10,617 nucleotides of DNA. Source: Halothiobacillus neapolitanus (GTDB taxonomy: Bacteria; Pseudomonadota; Gammaproteobacteria; Halothiobacillales; Halothiobacillaceae). Positions 1-7,238 of this stretch are shown one piece after another. Under the pieces are notes generated by a model. It ran no database searches. It was not told the DNA's origin and was given only the letters and a program-made list of their open reading frames with translations. The stretch spans positions 1-10,617 of the forward strand of contig DYLI01000053.1 of assembly GCA_020722165.1 (NCBI GenBank), given 5' to 3'. The first letter of the stretch is position 1, and the number at the start of each line of letters is the position of its first letter. A program made the position numbers and the translations under genes.

Positions 1-1487
1 ATTTGCTGGCGTAGGGCATTGAGTTCGGCGGTTTGGCGTTCCATTAGTTCGCTTTGTTTGGCTTGGGCGCTGAGGGATTCGTGGGTGAGGCGGGGGAGTT
101 CGGGCAGGAGGGCGAGCACGCGGGGGAGTTCGTGGCGCAAGGTTTTGAGGGCGGCGCGGGGGCCGACGCGCTCTAGCATCCAGCGTTCGATGAAGGGTTT
201 GGCGGTCGTCCACAAGTCGAGGTCGGGGTAGAGTTGGCGGCCGATGCCTTCGATATTGAGTAGGGTTTTTTGCAGCAGGACGAGTTGCGGTTGCACTTCC
301 ATATTGAAGCGGCGCGCCGTTTGGAACAGGCGGAGCAGGAATTGGCCGAAGGATAGGTCGCGCAGGGGGCGGTGGAAAATGGGTTCGCTGACGGTGCGGA
401 TGGCGGCTTCGAATTCGTTGATGCGCGTGTCGGCGGGTACCCAGCCGGATTCGATGTGCAGTTCGGCCACGCGGTAGTAGTCGCGGTTGAAGAAGGCGTG
501 GAAGTTTTCGGCGAGGTAGCGTTGGTCTTCGCTGGTGAGGCTGCCCATGATGCCGAAGTCGATGGCCATGTAGAGCGGGGTGTCGGGGTGTTCGCGTGAG
601 ACGAATACATTGCCGGGGTGCATGTCGGCGTGGAAGAAGTTGTGGGTGAAAACTTGGGTGAAGAACACTTCGACGCCGCGTTCGGCCAGTAGGCGCATGT
701 TGATGTTGGCGGCGTTGAGGGCGGCGATGTCGCTGATTTGGATGCCGTAGATGCGTTCTTGCACCATGACGTTGGTGCGGCTGTAGTCCCAGTGGATGGC
801 GGGGACGTAGAGCATGGGCGAGTCTTTGAAGTTGCGCGCCAGCAGGCTGCCGTTGGCGGCTTCGCGGATCAGGTCGAGTTCGTCGTGAATGGTGCGGTCG
901 AATTCACCGACCACGTCTTGCGGGCGTAAGCGGCGTGCATCTCGTGATGATTTTTCCAGCACATACGCGAGCGTGTGCATGATTTCCAGGTCGCGCTCGA
1001 TGATGGGCAGGATGTTGGGGCGCACGACTTTGACGACTACCTCGTGCCCATCATGCAGTTTGGCGGCGTGGACTTGGGCAATGGAGGCGGAGGCGAGCGG
1101 TGTGGTTTCGAACTCAAGAAACAGTTCGTTAACCGGTTTTCCGAGGGCTTTTTCGATTAGCGCACGCGCTTGGTCGCTGGGGAAGGGCGGCACGCGGTCT
1201 TGCAGTCTTGCGAGTTCGTCGGCGATGTCTTCGGGCAGGATGTCGCGGCGGGTGGAGAGCGCCTGGCCGAATTTGATGAAGATGGGGCCGAGTTCTTCGA
1301 GGGCGAGGCGAATGCGTTCACCGCGTGGGCGTTGTGTGCTTTGGCCAAACACGCGCCAAGGCGAGAGGCGCATAAGAAAACTGGCGGGTTTGAACCAGGG
1401 GATGACGAAGAGCAGTTCGTCGAGGCCGTGGCGCATCAGCACCCATTGGATGGTGAACAGGCGCAGGATTTGGCGCGGGTGAATCAT
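1..1487 (-). CDS. ubiB: UbiB family atypical kinase/ATPase of ubiquinone synthesis (3' end cut by window edge)
   Basis: This is the membrane-associated ADCK/UbiB protein that supports ubiquinone synthesis, probably by handling lipid precursors or the biosynthetic complex. The frame stays open from ATG at 1487 through the left edge, giving 495 codons of about 545 expected from E. coli. The missing part should hold the C-terminal membrane helices. Visible family marks are the KxGQ motif (KFGQ, residues 72-75), the Ala-rich loop replacing the usual glycine-rich loop (ASASIAQVH, 132-140), the nucleotide-binding Lys153 (VVVKVVRP), the HADMHPGN loop with Asp288, and the metal-binding DFG at 310-312. 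Lys153 and Asp288 fall at the same numbers as in E. coli UbiB, which supports the start. The ATG overlaps the ubiJ stop by four bases (ATGA), so translation is probably coupled. Family assignment is firm; the biochemical role of the family is still debated. Confidence 0.97.
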   Translation of the reverse strand, partial: MIHPRQILRLFTIQWVLMRHGLDELLFVIPWFKPASFLMRLSPWRVFGQSTQRPRGERIRLALEELGPIFIKFGQALSTRRDILPEDIADELARLQDRVPPFPSDQARALIEKALGKPVNELFLEFETTPLASASIAQVHAAKLHDGHEVVVKVVRPNILPIIERDLEIMHTLAYVLEKSSRDARRLRPQDVVGEFDRTIHDELDLIREAANGSLLARNFKDSPMLYVPAIHWDYSRTNVMVQERIYGIQISDIAALNAANINMRLLAERGVEVFFTQVFTHNFFHADMHPGNVFVSREHPDTPLYMAIDFGIMGSLTSEDQRYLAENFHAFFNRDYYRVAELHIESGWVPADTRINEFEAAIRTVSEPIFHRPLRDLSFGQFLLRLFQTARRFNMEVQPQLVLLQKTLLNIEGIGRQLYPDLDLWTTAKPFIERWMLERVGPRAALKTLRHELPRVLALLPELPRLTHESLSAQAKQSELMERQTAELNALRQQ

Positions 1488-2098
1488 GCTTGACCCCGCG
1501 AGGTGCTGGCTTCTAGGGCGTGAATGCGCGCTTCGAGGGTGGCGAGGCGGTTTTGCAGTGGGTCGAGGCGGTCAAACAGCTCTTCAAGTTCGGCTTGGCG
1601 TGGGCTGACGTTGATTTCGTCGTGCAAAAAGTCGGCTTTGTTGAGGGTGTGGTGTTCGGCCATGCGCTTGAGTTCAAAGCGCATGCTGTGCCACAAGCGG
1701 GCGATTTGGTGCGCCACAATGCCGCCAAGTTTGGGAGTTAGAGCCATTTCAATGTCAGGCTTGAGGCTGCTAAGAAGGCGGGCGGCGCGCACGCTGATAT
1801 GGCTGTCGCCTAAAAGCTCAAGATCGCCGTGCATTAAATCGCCGCGCATTTTGGCGCGCAAAAAGCCTAAAGGCGAGGCGCGTAGGGTGGCCTCGGGCGT
1901 GTCGATGCCGGGCGCGGCGAGGATGACGCTTGCGTCTTGCGGCAGCAGATCGAAGCTTATAAGCCCTTTAAGTTCAATGCGCAGGCGTTTGCCATTGAGT
2001 GCGGCGACGCTCGCTTGTGCAGCGGGGTCGGCGGCAAGCGCGGCATTGAAGGCTTTTTCCAGGCCAAGCAGGGCGAGTTCGCTAAGTTCGGGGCTCAC
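1484..2098 (-). CDS. ubiJ: UbiJ, SCP2-domain ubiquinone biosynthesis accessory factor
   Basis: UbiJ is a soluble lipid-binding accessory factor that, with UbiK, helps the aerobic ubiquinone-synthesis complex in E. coli. I start it at GTG 2098, where GTGA overlaps the ubiE stop. This gives 204 residues, close to the 201 of E. coli UbiJ, and begins at the hydrophobic helix SPELSELALLGLEKAFN. An ATG at 2155 in the same frame would add 19 residues lying wholly inside ubiE and not resembling the family. The N-terminal half fits an SCP2 sterol-carrier fold: a beta-rich segment, then a GDLELLGD stretch. Residues about 165-197 have heptad-like leucines (LEELFDRLDPLQNRLATLEA), fitting the known C-terminal coiled coil. 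The gene lies between ubiE and ubiB, the same order as in E. coli, and overlaps both by 4 bases. Sequence conservation in this family is low, so the call rests on context, length and domain layout together. Confidence 0.9.
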   Translation of the reverse strand: MSPELSELALLGLEKAFNAALAADPAAQASVAALNGKRLRIELKGLISFDLLPQDASVILAAPGIDTPEATLRASPLGFLRAKMRGDLMHGDLELLGDSHISVRAARLLSSLKPDIEMALTPKLGGIVAHQIARLWHSMRFELKRMAEHHTLNKADFLHDEINVSPRQAELEELFDRLDPLQNRLATLEARIHALEASTSRGQA

Positions 2099-2856
2099 GC
2101 TTTGAAGCCCCAGTGCAGGGCGACGATGCCATCGGACATATTGAGGTAGTCGCACTGCTCAAAGCCTGCGTTTTCCATCATGCCCTTGAGCGTGTCTTGG
2201 TCGGGGTGCATACGGATGGATTCGGCCAGGTATTGGTAGCTGGCTTCGTCTTTGGCGACGAGCTTGCCCATCAACGGCAGGGCTTTGAAAGAATATAAGT
2301 CGTAGATTTTTTGAGTGATTTCATGTTGCGGTTTGGAGAATTCCAGCACCAGCGCACGACCGCCGGGTTTGAGAACGCGCAGCATTTCGCTTAATGCTTT
2401 GTCCTTGTCGGTGACATTGCGCAGGCCGAAGCTGATGGTAACGGCATCAAAGCTGTTGTCAGCAAAGGGGATGGTTTCGGCATTGACCAAGGCGCTTTGT
2501 GCTTCGCTACTCGCGCCGTCGTTAATCAAGCGGTCGCGGCCACGGGTGAGCATTTCGGCATTGATGTCAGACAACACCACCAGGCCGCCGCGCCCGACTT
2601 GTTGCAACATGCCGGCGGATAAATCGCCCGTGCCGCCCGCCAGATCAAGCGCGCGCATACCGGGGCGCAGGCCGGTACGCGAAAGGGTGATGCGCTTCCA
2701 TAAACGATGAATGCCGAGCGACATGAGGTCGTTCATCAGATCGTATTTGCCCGCGACGGAATCGAATACGCCGCGTACGAGCTTGGCTTTGTCTTGAAAG
2801 GGGACTTGGCGGTAGCCGAAGTGAGTGGTGTTATCGTGGGATTCGGTGGTGTTCAT
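2095..2856 (-). CDS. ubiE: UbiE, demethylmenaquinone / 2-polyprenyl-6-methoxy-1,4-benzoquinol C-methyltransferase
   Basis: UbiE is the SAM-dependent C-methyltransferase of ubiquinone synthesis, and also makes menaquinone from its demethyl form where that quinone is present. The protein has 253 residues against 251 in E. coli. Motifs in order are the UbiE/COQ5 signature region YDLMNDLMSLGIHRLWKR (38-55), SAM motif I LDLAGGTGD (70-78), the acidic loop SDINAEML (96-103), NAE before IPF (125-131), ISFGLRNV (141-148) and the LKPGGRALVLEFSKP strand (162-176). The ATG lies in an ATGA overlap with the upstream DUF971 gene, and AAAGGA at 2865-2870 sits 8 bases before it as a good ribosome binding site. 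The stop overlaps the GTG of ubiJ. Whether the host also makes menaquinone cannot be told from this window. Confidence 0.98.
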   Translation of the reverse strand: MNTTESHDNTTHFGYRQVPFQDKAKLVRGVFDSVAGKYDLMNDLMSLGIHRLWKRITLSRTGLRPGMRALDLAGGTGDLSAGMLQQVGRGGLVVLSDINAEMLTRGRDRLINDGASSEAQSALVNAETIPFADNSFDAVTISFGLRNVTDKDKALSEMLRVLKPGGRALVLEFSKPQHEITQKIYDLYSFKALPLMGKLVAKDEASYQYLAESIRMHPDQDTLKGMMENAGFEQCDYLNMSDGIVALHWGFKA

Positions 2857-3215
2857 TCGGTTTTTCCTTTCATGTCGGCAGCGGCGAGACGTTCAAGATA
2901 GCGCGCCCAGTTTATCGCGTGATCCTGCCCAAGCTGGTACAGAAAATCCCAGTCGTACAAGCCGCTGTCGTGACCGTCGTCGAAGACCAGTTTGATGGCG
3001 TATTGGCCGACGGGTTCGATGGCGTTGATGTTAACTTCGGCCTTGCCTGTGACCAGCAGCGGTTCGGGCAGGCCGTGGCCGCGTACTTCGGCGGAGGGCG
3101 AGAAGACGCGCAGGTATTCGCAGGGCAACATCATCTGTGCGCCATCGTCGAAATGCACTTCGAGCACGCGGCTGGCGCGGTGTAGTTGAATCTCGGTGGG
3201 GTGGTGTTTGGACAT
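2853..3215 (-). CDS. DUF971 / gamma-butyrobetaine hydroxylase-like N-terminal domain protein
   Basis: This 120-residue protein is a stand-alone DUF971 domain, related to the N-terminal domain of gamma-butyrobetaine hydroxylase and to the domain found with some Mrp/HCF101-type Fe-S carriers. Typical features are the early P-T-EIQLHR-SR-L-V-FDDG stretch (residues 6-25), the CEYLRVFSPSAEVRGHG segment (32-48), and the late VGQYAIKLVFDDGHDSGLYDWDFLYQLG segment (69-96). There is no signal peptide or membrane segment and no catalytic motif I can name; the protein has a single Cys (Cys32), so a full zinc or Fe-S site would need other ligands. The gene starts 18 bases after ppc and overlaps ubiE by ATGA. 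DUF971 genes next to ubiE are common in proteobacteria, as I recall, but the cellular role of the stand-alone protein is unknown. I assign a family, not a function. Confidence 0.92.
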   Translation of the reverse strand: MSKHHPTEIQLHRASRVLEVHFDDGAQMMLPCEYLRVFSPSAEVRGHGLPEPLLVTGKAEVNINAIEPVGQYAIKLVFDDGHDSGLYDWDFLYQLGQDHAINWARYLERLAAADMKGKTE

Positions 3216-3233
3216 GTGCCTGCCTGAGATGGA

Positions 3234-6125
3234 TTAGCCTGTATTGCGCATTCCGGCGGCAATGGCGTTGATGGAGCGCAGCAAGGGAACCAGCCACGTT
3301 TCACGTTCGGCATCACTCAACGTCTCGTCACGGTAGCGCTTGAGCAGCGTAATCTGGATGTGGTTGAGCGGGTCAAGATAGGGGTTGCGGCGCTGCATGG
3401 ACGTGCCCAGCACCGGGTCGATGTCCACCAGATCGTTCATGCCGGATACGCGCAGCACCTCGCGCAGGGTGGTGGCGTATTCAGCGGAAATCATGCCATA
3501 CACCTCCTCGGCTACGGTACGATCCTTGACCAGCTCGGCGTATTCACGCGCAATGTTCATTTCACCCTTGGTGAGTGACATTTGCGTATTGCGCAATAGG
3601 CTGTGGAAGAACGGCCACTCATTAAACATGGTGTGCAGACAGGTTTTGTCCTCGGGATGTCTGGCTTGCCATTGTTGCAGGGCGCTACCAATGCCATACC
3701 ACGCGGGCAGGGTATGGCGCGACTGCGCCCAGCCAAAGACCCAGGCAATGGCGCGTACCGAGTATTTGGAAATATCGCCTTGCTTGCGGTGCGAAGGGCG
3801 CGAACCGATGTTCATCAGGCCAATTTCACGCACTGGGGTGGCTTCGTAGAAATAGGGAATGAAGCCCGGCGTGTTGTCGGTCAGTTGACGGTAGTTGTTT
3901 TCACCGATTTGGGCGATTTCAGCCATCGCCTGCTCAAATTGGGGGTTGGGGCGCGCCACGTTCATTACGCGGTGGCGGGTGGCTTTCATCAGGCCCGTCG
4001 CGCCCATGACAAGTTCGTACACGGCGGTTTCGGCGTTGCTATATTTGGAAGACAGCACCTCACCCTGTTCGGTGAACTTGATTTGGCCCAGTACCGTGCC
4101 GACGGGCAGGGAAAGCATGGATTCGTGCGTTGGGCCGCCGCCGCGCGCCACCGTGCCGCCACGCCCGTGGAACAAGCGGAATTCCACCCCGCGTTGCTTG
4201 GTGAGTTCCAACACCTTGAGTTGTGCTTGGTACAAATTCCACACCGAAGCCAGCACGCCGCCGTCTTTGCACGAGTCGGAGTAGCCGAGCATGACTTCCT
4301 GCATATTGCCCGACACAGCGAGCAGTTCACGGTAGATCGGGTTGTCGAGCAATAGGGTGAGCACCTGTTCGATGTGTTCAAGGTCTTCGATGGTCTCGAA
4401 CAGTGGTGAAATCTTGATATTGCAGTAGGGTTGGCCTTTGGCATCAAAGCCCGCCAGGCCGCTGCGGTGTGCCAGATAGAGCACTTCCATGACGTGACTG
4501 GCCGTGTGGGTCATGGAGATGACGTAGGCACCAAAGGCATCCGGGCTGACGTTTTGGCGCATACGGCACATCACTTCGAACACACGCAGGGTTTGCTGGG
4601 TTTCGGGTGTAAGCTCGTCAGCCTTGATACGTGCGCCCCAGGCGCGGTTGATGCACAGATTGCCAGAATTTTGCGCCATCAAACTGGCATCCATGCGCGG
4701 CGCGGGGTGTTTGATGCGCTCGGCCAGAAGCTTGATGCGCTCTTCTTCGCTGTGGTTGAGGTAGTTCAGGCCAGGCTCAATCTGTTCAAAAATTTCGGCC
4801 ACGGCATCGGTGTGGCGGGTGGATTCCTGGCGAATATCCAGTTGGAACAGGTGGAAACCAAAGGTTTCGGCCAGACGGATCAGGTCTTTAAGGTCAGCAT
4901 TGGCCAGCAATTCGTCGTTGTTTTCCAGCAGCGAATCGCGGATGCGATACAGGTCAGCGACGAATTCATCGGCATTGGCGTAAGCCTCAGTGGACAATTC
5001 GCCCGCATGTTCGGCTTGCAGCTGGCGCACATAGGCGAGGTTGAGGCCAAGACGATACTGCATGATGCGCAGCTTGCTGCGATAGGGTTCGTCCTCAAAA
5101 TGCTCATCGCCATCAGAGCCAAATACAGCATCAATAAAGCGTTGATCCTTTTCCAGCGCAAGTTGGCTCGTGCAGATATTCGGGCAGAGGCTGATGGAAT
5201 GGGTGAGGATGCGCCCGAGGGCAAAAACGCGCTGCTTGTATTCATCCAGAATCATCTCCGCTGCCATGCCCACCGCATTTTCGGTGGTTTCTGGAGTGAC
5301 GAACGGGTTGCCATCGCGGTCGCCGCCAATCCATGAGCCAAAGCGCAGGATGCTCGGAACCTTGACCTGTTGGGCAAGATCGCGTCCAAAGTTGGTTTGA
5401 ACTGCTTTTTCCAGATAGCGATACACCGTGGGCACGGCAGCAAAAATACTCTGGCGGAAGTAATACAGCCCCTGACGAATTTCGTCTTCGACTTTGGGGC
5501 GCACGCTGCGCACTTCATTGGTTTTCCACAGCGCGAGAATGTGCATTTTGATCGCAGATTCAATCTCTATGCGCTCGTTGTCGCCGAGTCCTGGGCGGTT
5601 GAGTTCGCTGGAAAGCAGGTAGATGCGACGTTGCTGATCCATCACGGTGCGGCGCTTGGCTTCCGTGGGGTGCGCGGTGAAAACGGGGATGTATTGCAGA
5701 TGGTTGAGCAATGCCTGAAGCTGCTCGGCGCTCATGCCTTCTTTGTGAAAGCCGCGCAAGGTGTCATGAAAGGAGCCGTTCCAGAAGTCCAGGCCACTGC
5801 GCACCATGCTGCGACGCTGTTGGTGCATCAATTCTTCTTCAGCGATATTCACTAGGTTGAAGTAAAGGCTGAATGCACGCACCACTTGGCTCAGTTTGTC
5901 GGCGGGAAGATCGTTAATCAGGCCTATCAAGCGCGCATGTTGACGTGTGCTAATCGCTTGGCGCATGCGTTGGCGAATAAAGCCCTTACGCAAGGCTTCG
6001 ACCACGGTGTAGACCTCTTCGCCTGCATGTTCCCAGACGACTTCACCCAAAAGTTGGCCGAAAAGTTTAACGCGTGCGCGCAGTGCGGTGTCGTTGCGAG
6101 TCGTGCGGGTTTGGCGTGTGGACAT
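3234..6125 (-). CDS. ppc: Phosphoenolpyruvate carboxylase
   Basis: PEP carboxylase adds bicarbonate to phosphoenolpyruvate, giving oxaloacetate and phosphate, and refills the TCA cycle from the cytoplasm. The 963-residue protein is longer than the 883 of E. coli, with most extra length ahead of the active-site motifs. Visible motifs are FTAHPTEAKRRT with catalytic His152, GSWIGGDRDGNPF (263-275), GYSDSCKDGG with Lys620, and FHGRGGTVARGGGP with His653, Arg655 and the loop Arg661. From Lys620 on, these keep a constant offset of 74 from E. coli Lys546, His579, Arg581 and Arg587. The protein ends in MRNTG, so the C-terminal Asn that contributes to aspartate feedback binding in E. coli is retained. 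Position 619 is Cys where many homologues have Ala or Ser. The ribosome binding site is modest (GGAAG, 8 bases before ATG 6125). It is the first gene of the probable ppc-DUF971-ubiE-ubiJ-ubiB transcript. Confidence 0.99.
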   Translation of the reverse strand: MSTRQTRTTRNDTALRARVKLFGQLLGEVVWEHAGEEVYTVVEALRKGFIRQRMRQAISTRQHARLIGLINDLPADKLSQVVRAFSLYFNLVNIAEEELMHQQRRSMVRSGLDFWNGSFHDTLRGFHKEGMSAEQLQALLNHLQYIPVFTAHPTEAKRRTVMDQQRRIYLLSSELNRPGLGDNERIEIESAIKMHILALWKTNEVRSVRPKVEDEIRQGLYYFRQSIFAAVPTVYRYLEKAVQTNFGRDLAQQVKVPSILRFGSWIGGDRDGNPFVTPETTENAVGMAAEMILDEYKQRVFALGRILTHSISLCPNICTSQLALEKDQRFIDAVFGSDGDEHFEDEPYRSKLRIMQYRLGLNLAYVRQLQAEHAGELSTEAYANADEFVADLYRIRDSLLENNDELLANADLKDLIRLAETFGFHLFQLDIRQESTRHTDAVAEIFEQIEPGLNYLNHSEEERIKLLAERIKHPAPRMDASLMAQNSGNLCINRAWGARIKADELTPETQQTLRVFEVMCRMRQNVSPDAFGAYVISMTHTASHVMEVLYLAHRSGLAGFDAKGQPYCNIKISPLFETIEDLEHIEQVLTLLLDNPIYRELLAVSGNMQEVMLGYSDSCKDGGVLASVWNLYQAQLKVLELTKQRGVEFRLFHGRGGTVARGGGPTHESMLSLPVGTVLGQIKFTEQGEVLSSKYSNAETAVYELVMGATGLMKATRHRVMNVARPNPQFEQAMAEIAQIGENNYRQLTDNTPGFIPYFYEATPVREIGLMNIGSRPSHRKQGDISKYSVRAIAWVFGWAQSRHTLPAWYGIGSALQQWQARHPEDKTCLHTMFNEWPFFHSLLRNTQMSLTKGEMNIAREYAELVKDRTVAEEVYGMISAEYATTLREVLRVSGMNDLVDIDPVLGTSMQRRNPYLDPLNHIQITLLKRYRDETLSDAERETWLVPLLRSINAIAAGMRNTG

Positions 6126-6222
6126 AAATAAGGCTTCCGTGGTCTTGGAACAGGTTCTTAATCGAAATGCTTAGGTGCGGCGATACAACACAAAAAAACA
6201 CAAAGGTGACTTAGCATCTGTT

Positions 6223-6255
6223 TAGCGTCATAAAACGCGGGCATTATAGCGTCAT
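6223..6255. repeat. Pair of 9-base direct repeats in the ppc/gnd divergent spacer
   Basis: TAGCGTCAT occurs at 6223-6231 and again at 6247-6255, 24 bases apart start to start. The second copy overlaps the first base read of the candidate ppc -10 box and the first copy lies just downstream of that box. The spacing is a little over two helical turns, so both copies could face one side of the DNA, which would fit a dimeric or tandem regulator site acting on one or both divergent transcripts. No regulator is identified. The rest of the 187-base spacer (6126-6312) holds an A-rich stretch around 6191-6204 and no gene. Confidence 0.5.
6243..6248 (-). promoter_or_regulatory. Candidate -10 box for the ppc-ubi block
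   Basis: Read on the minus strand this is a perfect TATAAT, about 117 bases ahead of the ppc start. No recognisable -35 box (TTGACA-like) lies 16-18 bases upstream on that strand, and there is no TGn extension, so the promoter may be weak or need an activator. If used, it gives a leader of about 110 bases. This rests on the motif alone; AT-rich intergenic DNA can produce such matches by chance. Confidence 0.45.
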
Positions 6256-6299
6256 TGGCGTCCTCTTCGCGGTACTGTACTTTTTTCATCAATCTTTGT

Positions 6300-6304
6300 G
6301 AGGG
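6300..6304 (+). promoter_or_regulatory. Ribosome binding site deciding the gnd start
   Basis: GAGGG ends 8 bases before ATG 6313, good Shine-Dalgarno spacing. It lies at and after the competing in-frame GTG at 6298, so it cannot serve that codon. This favours ATG 6313 as the gnd start. Confidence 0.75.
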
Positions 6305-6312
6305 TTTGCATC

Positions 6313-7233
6313 ATGCGTATCGGTATCTATGGCTTGGGTCGGATGGGTGGCAACATGGTGCGCCGCCTGGTACGCGCAGGGGTTGAGGTGGTGGGGCATA
6401 ATCGCAGTGCGGCGCCGGTGGATGAATTGCGTGAAGAGGGTGCAGGTTTTATGCCAGCATATTCCTTGGCTGAATTTATCGAGCAACTGCCCGCGCCGCG
6501 CATGGTTTGGCTGATGTTACCTGCGGGCGCGGCGACCGAAGCGGCGTTGGATGCGGTGTTGCCCTTGATGGCAGCGGGCGATTTATTGGTCAACGGCGCG
6601 AATGATTTTTATCAAAATGCGGCGCGCCACGGTGAGCGCACGGCGGCCTGCGGCGTGAGTTTTATGGATGTCGGCGTGTCAGGCGGCGTGTGGGGTTTGA
6701 AAAACGGTTATTGCGTGATGGCGGGCGGTACGGATGAAGATGCTGCGCGCTTAACGCCCATTCTAAAGGCGCTTGCACCATCGGAGACCACGGGTTGGGC
6801 GCATGTAGGGCCGCTGGGTTCAGGGCATTTCACCAAAATGGTTCACAACGGCATTGAGTACGGCATGATGCAGGCGCTGGCCGAGGGCTTGGCGGTATTG
6901 AAGGCCAAGGAGCCATTTGCGCTGGATCTGGCACAGATTTCCGAGTTGTGGCGGCATGGTTCGGTGGTGCAAAGCTGGTTGCTGGATTTGACAGCGGATG
7001 CTTTGGCACACGATCAAGAGCTGGACAGTGTTGCGCCGGTGGTGGCCGATTCGGGTGAAGGTCGCTGGACGGCCAAAGAAGCGATTGATTTGGGTGTGGC
7101 CGCGCCGGTGATGACCTTGGCCTTGCAAATGCGTTTTGCCAGCCAGGGCAATGCTGATTATGGCAACAAGGCGATCGCGATGATGCGCAAGGGCTTTGGT
7201 GGTCATGCGATTACTCAATCTGAAGCGGAGTAA
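6313..7233 (+). CDS. gnd: 6-phosphogluconate dehydrogenase (decarboxylating), short form
   Basis: This enzyme oxidises and decarboxylates 6-phosphogluconate to ribulose-5-phosphate. From ATG 6313 it has 306 residues, the short YqeC/GndA-type class rather than the roughly 470-residue class. Motifs are the Rossmann GLGRMG (7-12) with the dinucleotide-selecting loop HNRS (29-32), the substrate loop VSGG (122-125), and HFTKMVHNGIEYGMMQ (172-187) with catalytic Lys175, Asn179, Glu182 and Tyr183. The C-terminal helical part is a single unit lacking the long tail of the large enzymes. The loop usually written DGGNS reads NGAND (94-98), keeping the key Asn97. Short forms are often NAD-linked, but Arg31 is the residue that favours NADP in large enzymes, so I leave cofactor preference open. 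It is the first gene of the plus-strand cluster, 5 bases before zwf. Starting at GTG 6298 would add five residues ahead of the MRIGIYGLG that typically begins the family. Confidence 0.96.
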   Translation: MRIGIYGLGRMGGNMVRRLVRAGVEVVGHNRSAAPVDELREEGAGFMPAYSLAEFIEQLPAPRMVWLMLPAGAATEAALDAVLPLMAAGDLLVNGANDFYQNAARHGERTAACGVSFMDVGVSGGVWGLKNGYCVMAGGTDEDAARLTPILKALAPSETTGWAHVGPLGSGHFTKMVHNGIEYGMMQALAEGLAVLKAKEPFALDLAQISELWRHGSVVQSWLLDLTADALAHDQELDSVAPVVADSGEGRWTAKEAIDLGVAAPVMTLALQMRFASQGNADYGNKAIAMMRKGFGGHAITQSEAE

Positions 7234-7238
7234 ATGCC

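Noticed and set aside
889..1482. 197-residue open frame on the plus strand opposite ubiB
   Set aside because: Composition is Arg/Ser-rich shadow sequence with no domain, and the opposite strand encodes UbiB with all active-site motifs.
2099..2155. ATG 2155 as the start of ubiJ
   Set aside because: The extra 19 residues lie inside ubiE and do not fit the UbiJ family; GTG 2098 gives the expected length and a GTGA overlap matching the neighbouring junctions.
4431..5336. 301-residue open frame on the plus strand opposite ppc
   Set aside because: It lies wholly inside the well-supported ppc gene, shows no recognisable domain, and is typical of the mirror frame of a GC-rich gene. The same applies to 3603-4355 and 5370-5855.
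6255..6283. Sigma-70 promoter for gnd (TTGGCG, 17 bases, TACTTT)
   Set aside because: Spacing is right but the -10 match is only three of six bases, so it is too weak to annotate.
6298..6312. GTG 6298 as the start of gnd
   Set aside because: It would add five residues before MRIGIYGLG, and the GAGGG ribosome binding site at 6300-6304 serves ATG 6313 instead.
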